DNA of 64,000 bases. Source: Sipunculus nudus (lineage: Eukaryota; Annelida; Sipuncula; Golfingiida; Sipunculidae). Of the stretch, positions 44,665-54,391 are shown one piece after another. Under the pieces are notes generated by a model. That model made no database searches, was not told the origin of the DNA, and was given only the letters and a program-made list of their open reading frames with translations. The position numbers were made by a program, and so were the translations under genes. The stretch's first letter is position 1, and every line of letters begins with the position of its first letter. Location of the stretch: positions 33,817,159-33,881,158 of the forward strand of contig CM049313.1 in assembly GCA_026874595.1 (NCBI GenBank), read 5' to 3'.

Positions 44665-44929
44665 CTACCTCATCATAGCCTATCGTACTCCCAAGGTCAC
44701 GCGAGATGTTGAAAGCATGTCCACAAACAAAATTCTACAAATACGAATATATTGTCAAAACCATGTAATGGTAATAAAACAAAGAAAGTACCTGTGCAAA
44801 AACCAAGCCATATTAAAGCACATCATTCAAAATACTAAGTGCAAAGGTACCAGGTTGTACAACTGGCTTATTGTAAAAATTTGCAAATGTCTTACTATTA
44901 GACCATCCAGCTGTTTTAATGATAGTACC

Positions 44930-45826
44930 CAGTGGGACATCGCACTGTCTGGCCTTGCTGGTCGCAGTACCCGCCTATTAAGAAAGATTGTGGATGCATT
45001 TAAAGCCAAACTTTTCATCCAAAACCTTCCATCTAACACATATAGCTGAGCTGCCAATAGGGGAAGAAACTGATTGATTTGGGGGTCACAAGGTCAAAGG
45101 TCATCGTCACAGGGGCCCATCTGTTCACATAGTTGTTTCTTGATGATAACTCCAGTTTGGATTGACATATTGGTTTCAATTATATGACCCACCAATAATT
45201 TAAGAACCCTTTTAATTTTGGGGTCATAAGGCCATGGGTCAAGGTCACAGGACCAACTTCTTTAAAAAGATTGTTGACGTATTTTTAGCCAAACTTTCTG
45301 TCCCAAACATTCTATCTTCCAGATGTTGCTCACATGCCAATAGTTGAAGTAACTGATGGATTTTTGGGTCACAAGGTCAAGGTCATGGGGGCCATCAATC
45401 CACATATTAGTTTCCGGATTATAACACTAGTTTTATTTGAAATATTGGTTTAAAACTTGACTTATATATGGCCCACCACTAAAGTAAGAACTGTTGATTC
45501 TAGGGTCATGAGATCAAAGGTAAAGGTTATAGGACCCACTACTTTAGAAAGATTGTGGATGCATTTAAAGCCAAACTTTTCATCTCAATCCTTCCATCAT
45601 CAACATGTGGTGCACCTGCCAATAGGGGAACTTTCCTTTTGATTTTTGGGTCAAACTTTAAGGTCACAGGGCCCATCCATTCACAAATTAGTTTATGGAT
45701 GATAACTCCAGTTTGGGTTGACAGGTTGGCTTCAAACTGATCACAGGACCAATATTTTGGAAACCCTCATAAACATATATCCTTATAGACTAATGCAGCT
45801 GAGCGTCGAGACCCACGAGTCCCTAG
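44930..45826 (-). mobile_element. Terminal-motif element with about 280-bp tandem repeats
   Basis: The 5' end motif, read on the minus strand, is CTAGGGACTCGTGGGTCTC at 45826-45796, a diverged form of the family 5' end. Downstream in that orientation are three repeats of about 280 bp, anchored by AAGATTGTGGATGCATTTAA at about 44985, a variant at about 45270, and 45548. Each has GGTCAnAAGGTCAAGGTCA-type blocks and GATGATAACTCCAGTTTGG. No family 3' hairpin was found, so the far end is truncated or unrecognised. Plus-strand frames here have no motifs. Confidence 0.55.
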
Positions 45827-45831
45827 TTTAT

Positions 45832-46534
45832 TAAAAACCTATTTTCACACTTCAGAACTGCCTATTATCAAATTTTCTCATCAGTTTTTCATCATATTTA
45901 CCATAAATATGCCTCTATATAGTTCCTATGTACATGCTAGAAATAAGGTCTGTATTATATAATTTAAAACAGTTATGGGCCCAAACAATGCCTTTTGTAA
46001 AAATCAGAAAAGATATTTGATCACTTTACACAAAAAAATGATAAAGCTAAGGACTTTTTTCCAGTAATATAACTGACATTAATCAAAATTAAATTGTATA
46101 CCCAAAATTAAATCTGAATTTTTCAAATTTTATAAGTCATCAGTATAAATATAAAATTAGTACCTTAAATTCTGCCCAACTTTGACCATGGCACGTTTGT
46201 TTCCTGTGAGCACTGCTGATATAATTTTCATATCATGCACACATAAGGATTTCAGCTTTTTTAGTTTAGAAAGCTGAAAGAAATTTGCCAAATATTGCAT
46301 CTTTTATTAATGTTTTTATGAGACCATGTCAGACCTAGATTCTCCCCAGCCCCTCTTCAGTCACCTGTATGTTGATCTTGTTGACCTTTCAGTAGATTAT
46401 GCACGCTTGAGGGGAGGCATACACTGGGGCAGCCAGGCAGCTTATGGCCAGCCACAGTTGATCCATGTGTCCAACCCAACTCAACTAGTAGTTGTTTGAC
46501 CAACAACATAACAATAAACAATAAATTAATAAAG
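45832..46534 (-). mobile_element. 3' portion of a minus-strand terminal-motif element split by the LINE
   Basis: The reverse complement matches 35560-36950 of the intact copy, including TTATTAATTTATTGTTT, CAACTGTGGCTGGnCATnA and the core TTTTGATnnnAGGCAGTnCTGAAGTG. The matching first half lies at 54392-56947 beyond the LINE. At its left end it stops where the 5' motif of the neighbouring element begins, so the true 3' hairpin is missing. Confidence 0.7.
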
Positions 46535-46978
46535 GGCCCTGGTGCATGGAAGAGCACACACCTACCTTGTTGGTGCTCAGCCATTTAAGTCATTTTACAG
46601 CTGAAATACTGGGTACACAAGCTTCAAATTTAGCAGGGAGCTAAAGCATCCTCCGGGAACTTGAAATCTTCTGAAATCTAAGCAGAAAGGAAAGTACCTT
46701 TTTCATTAAATTAAAGTTTAAAATTGGAACAAACTCAGTTGGTCTCTTATCATTTGGCACACGGGTGGGGGGGGGATTACATCATTGTCTTGTTAGTGGT
46801 CAGTGGACCACGCATAAAGCACCAGGTCCCTCGATCAGGTTATTGTGCAAGCCTCGCAAGGACTTGAGCACAATGTATCATTGAACTCAAGTCAATGCCT
46901 GGCAGTCATAATAACAACTCATAGCTCATATTTCTGTCGTGCTAAATCTGTTTTCTTATAATGTAACTGAATTGTGAT

Positions 46979-47812
46979 ATGAATGGGACACCTAAACGAC
47001 TAAGATCAGGATTATCAAGTTCTTCATCAGCGTCACCAAATAGCCCAAAAAGGTTCAAGAAATTCATGTCATTGCATAGCAAAGTAAAAACAAATATTAA
47101 GGAAATGGCAAGTGTGTCTAGGGACACCTTAAGGAAAATGCTTGATGATCTTGAAACAAAAATAGTCAGACGAATCACTGAAAAGTATGAAAGAACTGTT
47201 GAGCATTTAGAATCTAAGGTTATGTTACTTGAAAATGAAAATAAAGAAATTAAATCTGAAATAGTCAAACTCTCTGACAGAATCACTATATTAGAGGAAC
47301 AGTGCACTAAATCAGAAGGTGAAGCCTTAGGAGCCAAGAGAAAGACCATAAAATTGGAACAATACTCAAGAAACTCTTCTTTAAGGGTATTTGGGGTTAC
47401 AGAAAGTGATAGAAGCACAAGTGGGGCTGAAAGCTGCATAGAAGTAGTGCAAAAGCTATGTCAGGAAAAACTAAGATTAGATTTGGACATGAGGGAATTT
47501 GATGTTGCCCATAGTGTTGGAAAACGTTCCACAAATCAGGAAACTAAACCTAGGGCAATATTAGTAAAATTTGTTAGAAAGGATGTAAAATTGGCAGTTA
47601 TGAAAGAAAGGAGGAGATTAAAGGGGACAGGAATTGTGTTGGTAGATGAAATGTGTAAAGAGCTACTAGAACTCTTTAACAGAGTGAAAAGCAATCCTAG
47701 GGTTAAAGAGGCATGGACTTGGAACGGAAAGGTGTTTTTGAAGGATTTGAAAGACGCAGTAAAGGAAGTTAAATATGGTGAATCATTGCAGGATTTGCCT
47801 AATGGAGATTGA
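46979..47812 (+). CDS. LINE ORF1 (L1 ORF1p-like RNA-binding protein)
   Basis: 277 residues, uninterrupted. A Ser-rich N-terminus is followed by a coiled coil at about residues 55-120 (LESKVMLLENENKEIKSEIV). Then comes an RRM-like domain starting EQYSRNSSLRVFGVTES and a C-terminal domain with KPRAILVKFVRKD and RRRLKGTGIVLVDEM. This fits L1-type ORF1p, which coats LINE RNA as a trimer. The antisense frame at 46942-47439 is a shadow. Confidence 0.85.
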   Translation: MNGTPKRLRSGLSSSSSASPNSPKRFKKFMSLHSKVKTNIKEMASVSRDTLRKMLDDLETKIVRRITEKYERTVEHLESKVMLLENENKEIKSEIVKLSDRITILEEQCTKSEGEALGAKRKTIKLEQYSRNSSLRVFGVTESDRSTSGAESCIEVVQKLCQEKLRLDLDMREFDVAHSVGKRSTNQETKPRAILVKFVRKDVKLAVMKERRRLKGTGIVLVDEMCKELLELFNRVKSNPRVKEAWTWNGKVFLKDLKDAVKEVKYGESLQDLPNGD

Positions 47813-48025
47813 AAAGGGATAAAAGCATAATGCCTGCCAGGCACTGAAATGACCTGATAATTATCATGTGCAATGTATTGTGTTTATTTTTAAGTATATA
47901 TTTTGTGTTCTTGTGTATTGTTATTATTGTTGAAAAATATAGTTGTTCGTTGCATCACAAGATTATGTACTTTTATATGAAATACCCCATTTCAATGAAT
48001 ATTGTAAATCGGATTAATAAACAAC

Positions 48026-51000
48026 ATGGCAGTTAATCACCAATTTCAAATTCTCTCTATGAATGTACGAGGGATAAGAAATTATATCAAGCGTAGACAA
48101 ATATTTAACTGGTTGGTAAAACATAACTCTTATCATGGAATCTGTTTCCTACAGGAATGTCACTGTGGACAACAAGATGAAAATAACTGGTCAAAACAAT
48201 GGCGTGGTAAAATGTTTCTCTCTCATGGGAGAACAAATTCTTGTGGGGTAGCCATTCTCATTGGTAAAAATATTGAATTTAACGAGATTAATAAATGTAT
48301 AGATAATAAGGGACGATATATTATAATTGAATGTATAGTTGAAGGTCTGCACTGTATTCTGGTTAATACATATGCACCAAATTATGAAAAACAGCAGGTT
48401 GACTTTTTTGACAAGGTTTTAGAAGAAATATTGAAAATGAACCAAGATTTAAACATTGATGTTATATGGGGAGGTGACTTTAATGTGCATCTAACTGAAT
48501 ATGACGCTGATGGTGGAAGGCCAAATGTTAAACAAACCCTTGTCAATAAATTATTAGATATTATGGAATTATTCAACATGTGCGATATTTGGCGAGTAAA
48601 ACATGATACCCTGAAATCTTTTACATGGAGATCAATGACACCATTTGTTCAAAGGCGCCTTGACTATTTCTTAATGTCTAACAGTCTCCAGTCTTATGCT
48701 GAATGTTGTAGATAATACCTGCTGTTAACACAGACCATTCTGCAGTGTTATTAAAATTTAAATCAATGGCAGAAACCAGCTAGGGCCCATCACACTGGCG
48801 TATGAATAATGAATTGGTTAATGACAACAAATATTTAAGTGATATAAAGTGTAAAATTATAGATTGGAAGAACGAGGTTAAACACAAATCTGCAAGTGAT
48901 ATATGGGAATATTTGAAATACAAAATAAGAGAGTTTACAATTAATTACAGTAAATACAAAGCTAAGACATTTAAGAAGAATTACTTAGAGTTAGAGGAAG
49001 AAGTTGCCAAACTGGAACAAAATGTAAAGAGCACAGATACCACTGAGACACAACAGATGTACGACAAAAAAAAAGAATTACAAGAACATTATGATAGAAT
49101 TTACAAGAGGTATAATCGTGAGATCGAGGGCACAGTGGTTACAACAGGATGAGAGAAGTTCAAAATACTTCCTAAACCTAGAAAAACAAAATTTTAAACA
49201 AAGTGTCATACGCACCCTGTCTGATGGAGAGAGAGATATAGTGCATCAGGAAGAGATTATGTCATATATTAAAATGTTTTTTGTTGATAAATATAAGAAG
49301 AAAGCATCTTATACTGAACAAGAATTAACTAATTACTTTGAAGATCTCCCAACCCTTGATTGTAAATTAAATGATTTTGAAGCAGAAACAATTGGGAGCT
49401 TGATTTCGAAAGAGGAGGTTTATTCCTGTTTGAATTCTATGAAAAAAATTAAAACCCCTGGTAATGACGGATTAACAAAAGAACTGTACCTTACTTTATT
49501 TAATGAACTCGGTCAATGTTTAACAGATTGTCTAAATGATAATTATGTAAATGGATCCCTGACTACATCTCAGAAGCAGTCATTAGTCAAGTTGATTCCT
49601 AAACCAGGAAAGGATTTGACAAAATTGAATGGATGGAGACCAATAAGTTTGCTTAATGTTGATGAAAAAATATTGAGTAAAATAATAGTGCAAAGAATTG
49701 CAACACATCTTCCAAAACTTATAAAATATGATCAATATGCCTTCATTCAAGGTAGATATATCGGTGAACCAATCAGATTGATTTGTGATGTTATGCATTA
49801 TACTGACGTAAAAAATAAACCGGGAATAATGTTTGCAGCAGATCTAGAGGCTGCTTTTGACAGTGTAGATCATGGTTTTTTTTTTGTATGAAACTTTGAG
49901 ATATTTTGGATTTGGCAGTACTTTTATTAGATGGATTAAAATACTACACAAGGACATTCAGAGTTCAGTTATGAATAATGGATTTACAACAGGATATTTT
50001 CATTTAGAAAGAGGAACTCGGCAAGGTGATCCACTAGCTGCATACTTGTTTATTTTGGTTATTGAAATATTAGCAATAAAGGTGAGAGAAAACGTTCACA
50101 TTAATGGAATACATATTGGAAACACCCATGTAAAATTATGTATGTTCGCAGATGATACTACATTCTTTCTTAAGGATATTAATTCGCTTAATGTATTACT
50201 TTCTGTAATAAAGACATTTGAATTTTATTCTTCACTGAAAATGAATCGCACAAAATCAGAGGTTACATGTATAGAGTCTTTAAAATATATGAAATTGAGC
50301 CTGTATGAACTGAACTGGTTTAATCTCACAAGCACATCAATTAAAATTCTTGGAATTCACTTTTCTTATTACAAAGACATAGTACATAAGAATAATTTTA
50401 TCAGAGCTGAAAAAAACTTAGCTACAACATTGTCGATTTGGAAAAGTAGGAATTTGTCAATTTATGGAAGAGCAGAGGTTGCGCGAACGCTAGCCATTTC
50501 AAAGATGCTATATATCACAAATATGATGATACCACCGAAAACCACAATGCAGAAACTGAAAAGACTTCTGTGTGATTTTATTTGGAGAGGCAAAAGGCCA
50601 AGTTAAATATACTACTATAATTGGGAAATACGAAAATGGTGGAATTCACTTTCCTGATATTGAGACTAAAATAAAAACACAGAGAATTATGTGGATTAAG
50701 CGTCTTCTTAGTAATCAGTTATCTATAATTCAAGAAATAATTGAATTAAAGTTAAGAAAAAGAGGTGGTCTACGTTGTGTTAGAAGTAACTTTGGTGTTC
50801 GAATATTGCCAAAAACATTACCTTATTTTTATATAACTTAAATGTTTTGAAGACTGGTCATCTTATGTATCAGTCGAACCAAAGTCAAATGATGAGGTTG
50901 TTTACCAATGTGTGTGGAAGAATAAATATATCACAGTGAACAATAAGTCAGTATATAATAAAAGCCTACACAGTAAAGGTATATATTGTATTAAGGATTT

Positions 51001-51726
51001 TGTGGATGATGAAGGACAATGGAAAACATATGATGATATAATGCAGAATTCTTTGGACTATTTGTATTGGGCATCCCTGAGAGAAGCTATACCTCAACAT
51101 TGGAAACACCATTTTATCAGTGATAAAGAAGGAACCACTCCTGTGGATGAAGATACAATACGGACTTTAAATGGACACGAATCTCTCGATGGAATGACTT
51201 CCAGGAAAATATACTGTGCGTTAATCAACATATTAAGTGAAACCCCTACAGCTCAAATGAACTGGAACACTCTCAATAAGATTAATAATTTTGAAATCAG
51301 TTGGAAAGATGTGTATGAATGTATTTACAAAACTACAATGGACACTTATATGAGGGAATTTCAATATAAAATACTGAATAATTATATTCCACATAATACA
51401 AAGCTAAATAAATGGAAAATTAAAGAAACAGCTAGGTGTTCATTTTGTTTTAATTCCAGTGAGAGCATATCTCATTTATTTTTTTTAATGTACTGTAGCC
51501 AAGACATTTTATTTCAAAGTGCAAACTTGGCTGAAGACATGATATTCATTTACCTAAACTGTTACAGGATATTATATTATATGGTCTTGTCCCATGTGAT
51601 ATGAGCAATTTATTAAATCAGATTATTATGTTGTTTAAATATGTATTATACATACAGAGAGAGAACAGTGTTTCTTCATTGTTTCCAGTGTTTATTAGAA
51701 GGTTAACAGAAATAGAGGTTATTGAA
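48026..51726 (+). pseudogene. LINE ORF2 (endonuclease-reverse transcriptase), 5' and main part, broken
   Basis: The APE-type endonuclease spans 48026-48760: MNVRGI, CFLQECHC, VNTYAPN, WGGDFNVHL, RLDYFL, with TDHSAVLLKF in the next frame after a shift near 48712. An in-frame TAG follows at 48780. Another shift near 49100 precedes RAQWLQQDERSSKYFLNLEK. RT motifs are GWRPISLLNVDEKILSK, AADLEAAFDSVDH, a shift in a T-run at about 49870, RGTRQGDPLAAYLF and FADDTTFF. Further shifts lie near 50600 and 50840. The C-terminus has a CSFCFN-type zinc finger (about 51440). Motifs place it in the L1/Tx1 group by recognition, not phylogeny. Coding continues after the nested insertion at 53988. Confidence 0.85.
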
Positions 51727-53987
51727 CAAGGGACCTATGGGTCACGGCGCTCAACTGTTATATAAGATAAAAAAATATGATTTTGAAATGAGGCACATGC
51801 TGGTTTTGTGTGGAAATAAATATAAGCTGTATTATGAGTTGTTAGTGTTAAGCTTATGTATGATTTTGATAGTTTCTTTGGAGACAGGGAAGAGACTGAT
51901 TTCATTTATTTTATTAACAAATGCAGTGCCACTGTCATACAGATTTTGACTTGGCCATATAACTGATAAGCAGCACATATAAGATAAAGAGTTTATCTAT
52001 TTATTAAAATTTAATAACAAATATTGTGCCAAATATAATTTTTATTAAAAATAATAAGAGAATCATATGATTTTTTAAATAAAATATAACTGAAATGATT
52101 ATTAAAATAATATTATAGAATATATTCATGAATGCATTCATGAATACATTTTGAAAGTATTTGCACTGGTATTCAAATACTTTCATTTTTACCTGAATTC
52201 CCATTCTTATGCAAGAAATTTTATAATGGAGTACATATTCATATTCATATTCATATACATTTGCCAAGTATTCGCACCATGTCTGGTATTTATTCAGTTT
52301 TAGCCAAACAATGATGTTGAGAATCCAGAATATAAACAAAGGACCCATGGGTCACGACAACCAGCTTAAGTTTGAAATGTTTGCAAATGCAAAATATGAA
52401 AAATATTCTATTGTAATGTTTTTTTATTTATATAAGCATATGAGAAGCTTAGAGGAAAGGGCCCTCCTACTTGGTTATAGTAAAGTTCTCAATATATGAT
52501 TGCAAACTAATACTCTGACAAGACTGTCATGAAGAAAAACAGTAAAAGTTTTGAGATACTGTGATGCATATGAAAAATTTGCAGATGGACAGGCAAGTGG
52601 ACAGAATGGACTAATAGCTTCATTTCACTTTCAAGGGAATAATGCATTTAAGTTTATATATAACAACATGGCATCTACAAAATTATTCCTTGAATCCCTA
52701 TTAAAACGTTTTGCACATTAGAGTTTTCAGTACATGCTTAATTTTATTCACCGAAATAAAATAAAAGATTCAGTACATTTGATAAAATAAAAACATCTTT
52801 TCAAATAAAGTATTTACACTGTTGGTTGAATGAGGGACAAACAATATCATTATGCTAATCACAATCTCAGCTATAATTAATTACTGGAATTAATAGTCAA
52901 TTTCACACCTGGTGAAGTTTTACTCTTCTGAAGTAAAGCATTACTTATCTGATGAACATCCACACTTTCATAGCAATACATCACTTTGTGGACACAATTA
53001 AATGTGCACTTTAATCATTGTAACCCTGGTGGTACAATACAAAATCTAAAATGTAGCATGTCCAAGAATAAAATAAAATACAGAAAATTATAACATTCAT
53101 CTAGTTTATGCACCAGCTGGGGGGGGGGGGGGGTGAGTGCAGACAGAGGGGAAGCCTGCTAGTAGTGACCAAGCTGGGCCAAGGCAAGCTGCATGCCTGG
53201 GGTGGGTTACATAATGCAAGTGAAGGCTGTACTACTAGGTGGGCCAGATGTAAACGACACTTGACATGGTGTATGAAAACTTGAATTAAAGCTACTCTTT
53301 TCAAACAATTTCTTTGAAATTTCAGATTTTAAAAGATTAAATCCTTATGTATATATGCTGTGAAAATTAAATCAACAGTACTTACAGGGAAAAAACGTGC
53401 CACTGCCAAATTTGGACAAAATTTAAGGTATTGATTTTTTATTTATGCTAATAACTTGAACAGTTTGCAAAATTCAGATCTAATTTTGGGTAAACAATTG
53501 AATCTTGATTAAATAAAGTTATATTCCTGAAAAAAAGTCTCCAGCTTCAGCAATTCTCATGTTAAGTGAGCAAATATATTTCCTGATTTTTAAAAAACTG
53601 CATTATATTTGGGCCTATAACTTCAAAATAATACCCAATACTGACCTAATTTTTAGTATGTGCACAGAAAATGTATGGAAGAATATGAATACTAAATCTG
53701 ATCAAAAACAGATCAGTGGTTTTGATATTAGGCAGCCTTGAAGTGTAACAATGGCTTTTTTATGGAATACGGAGGTTTTTCCTTAATATCTCGAAGGAAC
53801 GAAGTTCTAATGACCCAATTTTTGGTATGGTAGGAGATTTGGGGACATCTAATGGTATGCAGAATTTTGGATTCGTAGGTCCAACAGTTTTAAAACGTGC
53901 CCTGTTAACGGACGGACGGCCGGACGGACGGACGACGGACAAAGGACCACGACTATAGCTCAGATGACTTATAGTCAGCTGAGCTAA
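51727..53987 (+). mobile_element. Terminal-motif element inserted in LINE ORF2, with two 5' ends
   Basis: It starts at CAAGGGACC (51727) and ends with the hairpin at 53957-53985 plus AA. The LINE frame ends in ...GTTATTGAA and resumes as AAACAAATAGCTTTTGAT with no duplication. Inside, a second 5' motif CAAAGGACCCATGGGTCAC lies at 52337. 51727-52336 matches the 5' half of the copy at 34523, while 52337-53987 matches the copy split between 1371-2146 and 6711-8543, including its poly-G tract (53119-53133). The first element's own 3' end is absent. The two moved as one unit. Confidence 0.75.
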
Positions 53988-54391
53988 AAACAAATAGCTT
54001 TTGATAAAAATATATTAGTCAAACATTTTACCAAATGGAGTAAACTGAAAGATGTGCGTTCAGATGATTCAGTATGAAGGATTAGATTGTTATATGATAA
54101 ACTGACTATCAAGTAAATATCATACAGTCACTTTTTCATGTACTAGTGTAGTATTTCCACCACCTGACCGGTAACTGTTTGGAGCTTATAAGGTTGGTTA
54201 ATGAAATTATTTTGTACTTATGTTAAGAGTACATGAAAATCAATAACTGTATTCTATTTTTTTATGTTTGTGTTTTGTGTATTGTGACCTTGTTTTCCTT
54301 GATCAAGTTATCCTTATCTGGCCATTATATTGCTGAATATGTTTGTACACATTTTTGTATTCTTGTACATTGTATTTGTAAAAAAAAAAAA
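53988..54391 (+). pseudogene. LINE ORF2 C-terminus and 3'UTR, beyond the insertion
   Basis: In the same frame as the sequence left of the insertion, it reads KQIAFDKNILVKHFTKWSKL and stops at TGA (about 54076). That is the usual lysine-rich end of L1-type ORF2. About 300 bp of 3'UTR and an A13 run follow. Confidence 0.75.

Larger units (their letters stand above)
46535..54391 (+). mobile_element. L1/Tx1-type non-LTR retrotransposon, inactivated and interrupted
   Basis: Two ORFs, a 3'UTR and an A13 tail (54379-54391) make a near-complete LINE of about 5.6 kb once the nested element (51727-53987) is removed. The 5' boundary (about 46535) is where similarity to the host terminal-motif element stops. 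ORF1 is intact, but ORF2 has at least four frameshifts and one stop. A target duplication could not be resolved. It lies downstream of RPS15, in the same orientation. Confidence 0.8.

Noticed and set aside
46942-47439. 165-codon minus-strand frame
   Set aside because: It is the antisense shadow of the intact LINE ORF1.
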